NCBI GenBank assembly: GCA_902702965.1
Contig: CACRXP010000303.1
Location: 395,126 to 459,125 of the forward strand
DNA from: Spirometra erinaceieuropaei
Taxonomy: Eukaryota > Platyhelminthes > Cestoda > Diphyllobothriidea > Diphyllobothriidae
Reading direction: 5' to 3'
Length of the DNA stretch: 64,000 bases
Shown: positions 22,601 to 34,600 of the stretch, in pieces
Position numbering within the stretch: the stretch's first letter is position 1
How the letters are laid out: the number at the start of each line of letters is the position of its first letter
Notes under the pieces: generated by a model
Databases searched by the model: none
Seen by the model: the letters and a program-made list of their open reading frames with translations, nothing else
What the model was told of the DNA's origin: nothing
Program-made: the position numbers and the translations under genes

Positions 22601-25600
22601 CTTGGACCTCCTCTCTCACGGGAGGCGGTCTGAGAGTAAGGCTGCAATGGCTCCTTTTTAATGTGGCCTTTATGGCATTTCCACCACAGTGTGGGATCCG
22701 AGCCAGGCGTTGGCGGCACGCCCAGGTGCGGCTTCGGCCGTGCCAGCCTCCAAATCTATGTTGTGTTGGTTCAAATCCTGGTTATTGTTGTGTGGACCAG
22801 GGGGTGTGGCGGAACGCCAAGGTGAGGATCCGTCCGAGCCATCCACCTGCGGCCTCCCTCGTCTCCGATCTTCTTAACTCTGTCTTGACACCGGGCCCAG
22901 GCGGGGGAGGAGGAGAGAGTGTAGGTAGGTGCTACGCAAGTCTACTGGCACTATAAACCCCTGCGTAAGTCACCGTCCCTGCTCCCACCGCTGCTGCAGC
23001 TGTGGGGCACACGGTGGACATCGTCGAAATCGACGGTCGAACTGTCAACAGGAGGGGGTGACTGTCTGCGTGGTGGTCGTGTGATTGGACTAGTTAGGGG
23101 ACGTATGGAGGGCGCATACTCACAAGGCTTTGCGGGAATCAATCCAAAGCGTTCGACGCGCGTTAGGCGATACTAGTTTTTGAGTGCAGCCGGGGTTCAC
23201 TGCAGCTGGACCGGAGGTGTCCCAGTCCTAGCCGGCGGGGGTGGTCGTGCGTCAGCGGCCTGTCAGCGCTTATCGCGGTCATCGACCGACAAAACGGAGC
23301 CGGAGAAAAGGGGGGCTGGAGCGGCTGCTACAAGATTGACTTCACATAAAGCCTGAACTCTTCCATGCCATCGACTTATCTGCGACAAGCTGGCACCTTC
23401 GTGGCATCCCCTTCCCGACTCGTCACCTTGCGACCGAGTTTGAAAGTTTTAATCTGAATCCGAAGTTAAATGCCGCAACTAAGTAAGTTGCCTGTTCTTC
23501 ATTGCCTAGGTGATGTGAAGGAGTTCGCAGTCGGGTGTTGCAACACGTCGCAGTGTCGTCCTTTTTCTTGGAAAACCGGCCTAAGCTCTGTACTCGTTTC
23601 TTTCTGGTCTGCAATGCCTGACAACGTGGCGTATTTCAGGAGCAACTGTTATTTGACAGCCACATTGAATGCCGACGTATACAAGATAGTAATTTGACTC
23701 TGGCTCTGCTTGGCGCCAAGTCCACATCCTTGTTTCCAAGAAACTGTGCACGCTACCGCGGCCGTACCCCGGGCAGTACATTCGGCTGGGGACCAAAACA
23801 GGCGAAGGTAGTCCGTATGTCCTTCTAACGCCAACGGCTTTGCTTATGAAGCCCCGATATCTAGTAAGAAAGGAGCCAGCTTACTTATCCACCTGTAACG
23901 GCGTTTATAATAACCGAATTAGCCGACTCCACGTTGAACATTCACCACACGAACGATCGTTCTCCGCTGCGGTCGGCCGACTTGGTACTTAGTACAACTG
24001 TGATCATACCTGATCTAGCCGGCCTCGATGTTGACCCGAACTGTACTTCTCCACGCGTGACGATCCGCGGCAGCAGACCTGGACAGTGTAACCTAATCTC
24101 TTTGCCACCACCAGAGGCCGAATACCGAAGGTCCAAGAACCACCTCCATGTCTTAACGGACTCTGTTGAGCCAGGTTTTGAATTGACACCCGTGTTGATG
24201 CCTCCAATGGGGTAACGGTGCGGGATCGGGGGCTGTAACACTAAGCTCCTGGAGTGGATGACGAAGAACATGCCCAAAGCATCTCAATCGTCTTTCATGG
24301 ATGGCCTAGATTATCCTTGCGATATTGTCGCAGCAAGTGCGGACTGTCTCATTTGAGACGAAGTCGGTGTACTTCACCCGAAGGATGGTCCTCAAGCAGT
24401 GGTGGTCAAATAACTCCGATTTTTGCTCGTCCTCCAAGCGCACAGCCCAGCATTTACAACCATAGAAATGGATGGACCGGACGGATGCACGGTACACGCG
24501 AATCTTAGTGGCGATGGAGATGTCGCATCAGATCCATACGTATTTTCTGAGGCTTAAGAAAACCGGGTGGGCAGCATTAATTCTGTCAACGGCAGATTCC
24601 TGATCAAATTTTGACCAGTTTATACGCCACCCCTAAGACCACAATGCCAGAGATACGCTCGAATTCAATGGTCATTGCGTCCCCCACGTCACCAGCTGAT
24701 CCCCTTGACACCGTCTTTAAATGGAGCTGAGTGTACATTTAGATGACGCCTTGAGCAATATTCCCATCAAGGCGGTGAAGTGTATGACCGGAACGACTCA
24801 TTTGGCAGGTAGAGACCATGCAGTCGACCGAATTTGTTTTTGAACATCTGCACGGTCGCTCGACAAAGACACGATCAGGGTAACAAACTCAGGGACCAAG
24901 TGAAAGCGTCATCCATCGAATACATACGGGCCAATAACCTGAGTATGTACCCGAAGATTTGTATTCCAATTGGTCTCACGCCAATTTTCCGTGGTTTTAA
25001 AGAAGTCTGAAGAAAACCCGTCATTTGGTGAGCGGGTGGTCGATTTCACCCGTAACTTGCTCGTTTGATAGGAAGCTCGACCTAAGGCCGCAGTAACTGC
25101 GCCAGTCCAAGACCTCAACCGTCTGCCTTTACCGGGCTGGTAGGCGGAATGATGTTAACTTATCCGGTGAAAGAGCAATTAATGATGATCATATCCCCAT
25201 TAAAAAACCCTGCCTGTGAGTGACGCATCAAGCGGAGGCTATTGAGAACAGTATGGAAGACTTACACTGCAGATTAGCAGTGCTCTGTCATGCTAACTCA
25301 TTTTCTTGACCAAATTCTATCACACTAACTCATGCCCTGTTTCTCGTTTTCCGTTTCGTCAATTGTAAGATAAATAAAGTCCCATTCTAGGGTACCCATT
25401 CGTCCTATTTTTTCATGCTATCTCACTCGCCCGATTGTGGCCATCCTGATTACAACACGCTTCATTCTTTGCTTCACAAGTTTTGATCGCAAAGTCAGCC
25501 GGTCATCCACCATTGTGGTCTCACTAGAGTTTTTGTTATTCTTCATTTTGGTTGTGGTCTCGAGGGTCTCCCGGTAGAATCTGCACAGCAATACTCGGGC

Positions 25601-28600
25601 GTCTTTAACCTGGACAGCAACTAAGTGGGTCACGCCGGTCGGGTTCAGAGTTTGTTTTGAGTATCCTTTTTTACCTGGAGTGCGGTGTCCGACGTCGGTT
25701 CTGTCGACGCACCATGGGCCGCCTCTAACCGGTGAGGCAGACTGAGTCCTTAAAGTCCGGTCCAGCGTCCTCGTGTACAACCATCAGTGGAAGCATGTTC
25801 GAGGTCCTGTGCCATTTTAATCTGGCGTTCGGTGCTCTTGCCACCCAGGGACCTCAAGTTCATTCGGATTGTCTTTTTGACTTACTGATGCTATTACCAC
25901 TTCTCTGACCTTTTTCCTCTCACCCCCCTCCCCCCCCTCAAATCCAGGGTAATGAGGCCAGTGCCATCGTGGAGTACGCGGTATTCCAGGGCACTCCAAG
26001 TGTTCCCAGTGGAGACTCGACCCGTGCTGCCAAGCGAGTGGACAAGCGACAGGGCACAATCGATGAAGATCCGGAGTACCGGAGCTTCCTCACAAGCCTG
26101 GCCGGCACAACAACGGCGACAACAGCAACAACTACTGCGTCGACGGCAACGATGAAGTCCACTACCACTACAACTACCACCACCGCCGTCAGTAGTGCCG
26201 TTACTACATCTGCTCCCATTGCATCTACGACCAACCCTGTCAAATCGGAGAGCACAGAGAGGAAGCAGACTCCCTGGGAGGCCATGTTGGAGACAATAAA
26301 ACAACGCGAGGAAGCATCTGAAGCGGTAAGCGCCACCATTTTGATCGTTTTACGTCCTACTGCTTTGATGTGTGCTATCAGGAACGTTTGGAGCATGCGT
26401 CCAACACCTTCATCTTCCTGCCCAATTCATTTATCCCTTCGCCTCCAGATCTTTAAACCTCCACAAACCACCACCACCACCACCACCACCACCACCACCA
26501 CCACCACCACCACCACCACCACCACCACCACCACCACAATTACCATTGCTCCTATCACCACTAATGCTACAATCAGCATATTTTATCGTCGTCTTTTTAC
26601 CCTTGTATTCGATAGGACTTTGATCTTGTCTGTACTAGCCAGCTCGAAGACTATCACGAATGGTCTCTGCCCACGCTCGACGATCACCGGCAGCGGATCT
26701 GGAGTGGTCAACCGACTCATAGGTCTGCCTGCTTGGGCTCATCCAGGTAGACAGCGACTTATGACCAACGACTGTTACACTTGACTCACGGGCAGACGAC
26801 GAAGAGCGTGGCCAAACCGCCTTGTATGCTTTAAGATGTCGTCCGTAGTCTATCTGTTTGACAATGAGTTGAGGCAGAGGCATTTGGAATTGTCGTTTTC
26901 TGGCCGACAACCATTACTCACCAGGGAAGCCTTCTTATGCTCGGGGGTACGACTTGAGATAACTTTGGTTCTTCTGCGCAAATGGATAAATCTATTGACC
27001 TGACTAACTCCTTCAGCCTCGACACCACATTATGTACGTCAGTATATCTTGACACTATCAGGAAGATAACGTTATTGTAGCCGAGGATGGCTTGCCGACT
27101 TCTTTTTGCAAATTTCACATACTCAAATCTGAACAGACAGCAAAGTAAATAAATGGGATGGGCAACAAGATGCGACCCTGTTGTACACCAGACTGATTTT
27201 TAAACATTTAGGAGAGATTGTTGCAGACGAGACCTCGGGAGGCGACGGAGCGATACCAGGAGTTAATCACAACGACTATTGTAGTCAGTGTATTATTTGG
27301 CTCCTTAATCCGCCACAGGGATCGTCGATGGACGGTATAAAAAGTCGCGACTAAGTCAACAGGGCAGACGATTGTCAGTTGCTGATATCCATGCCAGCGC
27401 TCTACCCTGACAAACGACTAACCTGACAAATCAGCTGACAGAGGCTTGAAGTGTCACCCGACGTTCTTGGTATGCTCTGTGGAAGTGTCCAATTCAGCAG
27501 GATAATTTCTGTCGTCATTACTAACTGGTCCTTCACAGCTCTCCTGAAATGACAGTATGAATGCGCACTCGAGCTGTCTGAGCAGACAGCTATAAGGTTC
27601 TTAAGTGAATCCAGTTACTGCGGTGCTGCCGAGTGAATTCAATAATTCCATCCATTGTCGCGCCAACTGAGAATTTTAACTGTTACCATCTGCCGCCTCA
27701 TTCTCTTTTGACTCTCGCTGCATAAGAACACTGGGTGTCTCTGTTCAGGTCCTCGACTATATTGGGTTGTCGTAAGTTCGTTATGTCAGTGCGTTTCGTT
27801 GCGAGGCACTTTGGGCATACGGAATAAGTGGACTTGCGGGCATGCACTGATGAGAACATGATCTGAGACGTAAGCGTGGTCAGGTTCGGCACCACGCGTC
27901 GATCTGCTGTTTCAGCCGCGATTTGGTTGGCTCTATAACGATTTTCTGAATACATGGGGTGACAGGTGTTGGTGGCTGGATGACCACTAAAGCGGTTGTT
28001 TGAAGAGTCGCCTGGCCCACCCCAACCACTTCAGACCCTGGCAGCAACTAACTAATCACACCAGAATACTTTTGCAGATGGATCTTGCAGTCGTAAGATG
28101 GTTTATTTGTCGCACTGGCCGACAGTTGGTGTTGCTGCGTATAGAGACACGACAGAGACGTCGACAAAGAGCTTCAGTCGTATGTGAGACAGCCGGTCAT
28201 TAACTAATTACCACGCAAGCTATGCGTGACTTGGTTTTTGCGAAAAGACGATCCTGCACATCGCGTCCGCCAGAAGGGTCTCTTGGGCTGCTGCAATATA
28301 GCATGAGGTGAAATTCAGTCCCCAAGGTCTTGATTTCCCGCAAACAGAAGTCTGGCATGTGGACAGCAGAAAACGCCAGGCATCCACTTTGCATTGACTA
28401 AGATCACCTGCCTTCTGACTCAGTGTTCCGGAGTTCAGGAACGTCCGCACATACCAACATCCAGTATCAAGTGTCCGTTTCTGATTGGCGGGTATAGGTA
28501 GCGTGATGCTTGCCCGCTGCAGGGAACCAGGGTTGCGGAACCCTTCGGTTCCCCGCGGATATCATGATACTTGAACCAGACATTTTAGCGAGGTTTCTCG

Positions 28601-31600
28601 GTAATTTTGACTACAGGCAGGTTCCCGAGAGCGCCTGGGATTGCTCGGTGTTGTCCCAAGGCATTGGCGGTAAGGCAGCCTATGTGTGTCACCTCACGGT
28701 TGCTGTGTCATCGGGCTTCTGGGCATTGTATAAAACAGTCAGTTTGCCAGACCTGCATCCTCAGCGTCCTGGCAGCCTCGTCACTGTTGATCCGCGACCG
28801 TATATTCGTCGGGCTGGAGAGCCTACTGAAGGCTGCTCCGCTTTCCGCTACTCATGGACGCGCCGCAAAGCCAGCAGCTGGGTTCACGGGCGAATTCGTC
28901 TTCGCAGCAATCCACCCCACTGACTACAGTTTGATGGAAGTTCAGCTCAGTTTAGTGGGAGAGCGAGGGTTAAGTGGGAACCCCTGAATAACTGAGGAAC
29001 ATGTGAAAACTGGCGGAAAACAGAGGAAATTGTAAATGTTTGTGTAAAGTAAGCACAAATTTAAGCACAAGGCCTAAGGAAGGCGCTCAGTCATTCAATA
29101 TGTAGTTTTATCTCGGAACCTGTATCGATAAACGTTATTTCTGGAGGCTTCCGCCGGTGGTGTGGTCACAACCTCTGGAAGTAGGATATTTCGTACACCA
29201 GTACCCATATCGAGAGAGGAAATTTCATCCAGCCTCTCCCAAGAAAGGGGACTTTTGACAGACAACCTCGAGAGTCTGGTTTAGTTTGTCAATTGAACGA
29301 ATTCGTCAAGTGTTGGGAACGAATACAATAGACACACGATGCGAAAGGCGTGTTTCACGTACATGTAGTGAAATTCAATTTCTGCTGGGCTATAGAGATG
29401 CCTCAGAGACTGTTAAAGAAGTGGTTTTCTTTCCATCTGGGTATGTCCCCACTGACTCCCACGGTTGCAGCTTTGTGCGAGAGACACTGATAAAGCATTC
29501 TATTGAAGGCCCTTCTGGAGTCAATAAAGGCGACCCGGATCAGTTATCCATATCACAATGCTCAAATGAAACTCTGTACAAGCATACAATGTGTCTGTCT
29601 AGAAATCGTGTTCGACGTTGGTCAACAGGTTGTGGAGCTCGACTAAGATCATAAGCTTATTCTTTATGATCGCCCGAATGACTTTTCACGAGACATATCT
29701 CGAACTCATGGATGCGCTGTTTGTACTCGATGCACATCTCTAGTCCTTATGAAGAAGGACGTAATGCGCGCTATCCTCGAAAGTAGCGAAGAATTCAAAC
29801 ATCAAATCAGCCTTTTAATGGTGTTCAAGAGGCCTTTGGAGTTTTGCACAAAATGATCCTTGAGGAGTTTAGGTGGATACTCGGACTTACGAGGAGATTG
29901 TGTCTCTCTGAATCACTCTGCAGTCCTTTGGTCGGAGAATAAACTGGTTCCCACGAATGAAATCCATATGCTCTCAGAGGTGGATTTGAATGAATATTTG
30001 TGAAAGCGAATTCACGTATCCTCTAACCAATACTAGCGCAGCTTTTAATGCTTTCCCTTTCACATACTGCAAGAAACAGAGGGTTTGTGGAATTTTGCTA
30101 AAATGACCAACTTCGCCGAATTTGTTAAGTGTGGCTGCGTGACATAATAGCAGATGTTTACCATCTCGAAAGGAGTTGCGTCCCAAAAGCAGGATGAAGA
30201 TGTTGGGCATTGTGTAAGAGGTGCCGAAAAGTAATATTGTCTTTTTTGTTTTTATTTAATTGTTGTTTAAGAAGTGTTTATGCCTGCCCCATTTGAAATA
30301 CATTTCTTTTTAAGTCATATAGGTCTTGTTCGTTAGATTTTTATGTGAATTTCGTTTTTCAACCGTTGCCTAGCGAAATGGGATATGTAAATCCGTCATT
30401 GTATCCTGTATGGGCTTCGTGTGGAAAAAAACGCAACAACAGTCGCTAAAACAATGTGTCATGTTCACCGGAATGCTTTAGTTGTCCGCAAATGCCAGCG
30501 TTGCTTCGCGAAATTCCGATCGAGCGATTTCAGCCTCTCCTATGTCCATTGTTTGGGAAGGCCAGTGGAGCTGGATAATGACCTTTTTCACACAACCGCT
30601 GCAGCAGATCTTAATCAGGCCATGGACGAATTATCCGAAAAAAATAAATTCTTCTTGGTCTACTGTTCAGGAGCACCTCAAGCAGGTAGAGGATGTCAGT
30701 AGGCAAGGAGTTTTAGTCGTACGCCATCTTTCGATAAAATACAACGCCCAGCGTGCCACAGTCTGTGACATTTTTCTAGACAGTTTCCCACCGGATTGTC
30801 ATAAGAGATGAGAAGTGGATGCTTTATGTTAAAAGCCATCGCAGGCACCACTGACTTTCCACAGGTCAGACACCAATTCGTATGCCGAAATCAGGCTCAT
30901 GCCCCAAGAAAGTCTTGCAGTGTGTTTGGTGAAGAATGGTGGGCATACTTCACTTTGACCTACTGGAACAAGGTCAGACCGTGGCAGCAGACCTTTCTTG
31001 TCAACAATTAAAACTGTTAGACATCCAGAGATAATCAGTAGGAAAGGTGTCATTCTGCCGCACGACAACGCAAGACTGTATTCAAACCGACAGACCTAGA
31101 ACATGACCCGAAATGTACAGTGAAAACTTTTGTCCCATTCATCCTATTCACCTGATTGTGCACCGGCTGACTGTCGTTTGTTCCGATCTCTGTAGCACTT
31201 CCTGGACAGGAAAACTATTCGAAGCATCGGTGATGTCAAAACTGGATTCTTTAAACTCTACATCAAAATAAACTTCCTTTCGTAAAAGGGGGCATTGAAA
31301 ACTTAATTTCAAGATGGGCGCCCGTGGTTGTAACGATGGTGGTTATATAACTAATTAAAAAATGACACGTTTTCCGGTAAACACTTCTCGTCATTTATTA
31401 AATAAACGACATTCCTTTCCTGTGCTCCCCCCCCTTTCCTAATACTTTCAAAAATGAAACCGTGTTCCTATGCCCCTACTCCTGGTTAGTTTCTAATATC
31501 GAAACAAAAGGGTCTACTTGTCCATTTCAGTAGCCTGGTTTTATTTTTATATTTCAGCAAACAGTCACTCCCTTGATTGCCTACTTAAATCAACGGCTGG

Positions 31601-34600
31601 AGCGGCGTAAACGCCACGCCGCTGAGGACGCGAAGTCTGGTGGAGGTCAAAAAGGCGGTGCTGCCAAGTCCGCTGTTGGCTTCCGTTCTTCTGCTGCGGG
31701 GAAATCCAATCGTGTTCAGGTGGCTTCACGTCGTTTGGCGGAATTAGGGCGGAGACGTACTAACTCGCGCTCTTCGCCCCAGGTGGTGGTGGTGACCTCT
31801 ACGGCCGGTTCCGGCAACAGAGACGTCTCCGTCAAGGGCGACTCTCAGCGCAAGCTATCGGAGACCTCCAGCATAGGTGAGACCTGCCTTTCCTGTCTGC
31901 TCTATTGTCGCTAAGGTTTCACTCCGACCGTGTGTTAGAGTGGTCAGTCGTGCTTGGACACCACCACAAACTTCTCACATGTCTTAAAAAGTTATAGGCT
32001 TGTGATTTTACTCAACGCTCACATGGTATAGTCGGAAATTTTAAAATTTGGTACACTTATCATTTCATTGCGGTAAATGAGCCATTCTCTCACGGCCATG
32101 AGACAGAGTTTAATTGCAAGTCCTCTCCGCCTCCCTCGAAAGCACCCAGCGGGTCACGTCGTACTGAATTTCTGCGGGACATTAACTTCCTTCAGAATGT
32201 GCAACTTGTTGGAGGTCTTGGCGTGCATATTTCCGTTCTTATCAGGCCGTTAGATTCGGTAGTTAATCCGGCCTTTGGGGAGGTGGGAGGGTTAGTTATA
32301 AGACCCCTATTTCCCCAATCGTCTGTTGCTTGATTTGCTGTCGTTTATGGAGTAGAAATCCGACCTACTCTATCGTGTGAGACCTTTCATGCTTCATTCA
32401 CTTTTGTAGGCGGTAAGCGTAACACGGACGTCGGAGGGAAACCAGGCGAAAAGATGGGCAGCAATCGACCTGCTCGCAAAACTCGACGCCGCGTTAGTGG
32501 CCCTGAAACGTCAACTGCAGCGACTGAACTCGCCACCTCCACTGCCGGCGTGGATGAAGCTGCGCGGAGCGGCGGATCTCATCCGGAGCCTGAGGAATCA
32601 GACGACAGGCCTCACCAACGACAACGACGAGAAAAAGTCAAACCGCGTCTCAAGACGGGCAGCAAGCCAGAATCAGCCGGTGACCAGCAGGCAGCGGACT
32701 CTGGCGGAAGGCAGTGGGGAACCACTCAGCGAGCACAGAACTTCCACAGTGAGGGTCGGTTTTCCAATGATCCCGGCGATGTCGGTGGTGCCGACGAGGG
32801 TGGTGGAGGCTACCCAGAACCCAGTCGGGGACGAGGCCGCTTCACCGCATCTCGCGGACGCCGAGGTGGTGGCGGTGGACGATCTCAGCATCCTCCTGAA
32901 TTTCCATCTAGGTGTGTTTTTCAGCAGTCCCCGCTTGGACACTTTTGGATTCCATTTCTGGCCGCCAATTGCGTACTGATTTCTTGGGATTTCGAAAAAA
33001 AACTAGGTTGACTATGGGCAGAACAACGCCAAATTTCACGGAAAATTTCTTAATTGCCCGTTTAGAAGAACTAGTGTTACTGTAAGATGGCTTTATTTCA
33101 CTACTCCTTTTTATTTCTCAAAAGTCGCCTAATTACTCAAATTCCCGTGGGACCAAAAAGTTCATTTCATCACCTCGCTCCAAAGTTATTAGAGAAATGA
33201 AATTTGAGCTTGCAAAAGCAAAGACAGGTGATTTCGCCAGCGTTAGAAGATACCGCACTAGCAGCACAGGTACTGGCTAGTGTGGTATCTTCTAACGCTA
33301 AAAGTATACTACTAGCTGCCTGTCGGCGGTTAAGGAATAATACTACGCAGTTATCCCGCTCCGACTGATGGACTTCGGCCCAAATATTCATGCACCAAAT
33401 TTCGGTCTGCGCCTATAGACCTTGGTATAAACTGATCTACTCCAAGTTAGCAGTTAATTTCTGAGGAAATTAAAAAGCAACAAAGACAGTTAGGCTACAC
33501 TTTCCACACAAAGGTCCCTTCACTACCCTCCTGCCGAGCATGCAGTAACGCAGCTTTGTCTGGAGATTTGGGCGGTGTCTCTGTTAGAGCTCTAGTTAAC
33601 CGCCTGTATGTGAATCAGACCTCTTCTCCTTTTCCGAGTACTTTTAATCATGACCATGTTTTTATTAACGACTCGAGTTCTTCCATAATGCGGCCGACAC
33701 TGGGGAGTTCATCCCCACAGAAAACCAGCGCTTTCCCCACTACAATAAGTCTGATGCGCCTGCGTATGTCTATCGCGATTTAAAATCTCCATAAGGAAAT
33801 TAGTCGCTATCAGTGAACAGCGAAATTTGCTTTTGGAGCGTGAATCAATCTGGTCAGTACTGTCACGACTCTCTTCTCTTTGTTTTTCATGTGCACTTTT
33901 AGTTAGAACACATATTAGACCTTTGGGTCCCCGCATCAGATGACTGGTGGAGTCGAACGGCAACTTACTGCCTGGGGGATGAGGGCGTGAGGTCGACTCA
34001 GGGGACTCCATCCTCGTGCAAATTTTTACTTCAACCAATCTGACGCTCTTTTAGCCTATCAGGGTGCGCTAAAAGCAGTGACTTGGAAGGCTGCCAACTG
34101 ACGGGATGACTTGGTCCTCTCAAGATGGAGAGGCAGGCTGCAATGGCTCCTTCCTTCTGTGGCTTCTATGTCTCTCCCACTCACTTGGGGTTCGCGACAC
34201 GCACTAGGAGTCATAACTGTGGGGGGAGGCTGCCAACTGACGAGACAATTTGATCTACCTCTCGGGACTGAGAGTCAGGCTGCACTGATCCCCCGTGGCC
34301 TCCATGGCATTCTCACATGTTTGAGATCCAACTCACCCTTACGCAGGCCAAGTACAGATAGAGCGAGGTACTCGCTGATGAGCTGTTTAGCTCCGCGCCC
34401 ACCTGCGGTCTGCTCCCACGCAAGTCACCGGTGCTGCGTCCATTGCGTGGTGCATACGGCAGACATAGTCGTTGCTTGCGACGATCTAACTGTCGGGTCC
34501 TCCCACATTGGTGAACTTCAGGTCCCACTCTTCTGTCTTGTACGCCACTTCAACTTGTCAAGCAAAATGACAACCATTGCCAGAGATTCTTAAAGTACCA

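Noticed and set aside
29974..30210. Minus-strand ORF vaguely like a gag region (FGEVGHFSKIPQTLCFLQYV)
   Set aside because: The resemblance is short and there is no adjoining protease or RT of that class; it is left unassigned.
32497..32979. A 160-codon ORF in UPF3 exon 4 in another frame
   Set aside because: It overlaps the UPF3 reading frame, which is fixed by the phases of introns 3 and 4; it is a compositional shadow.
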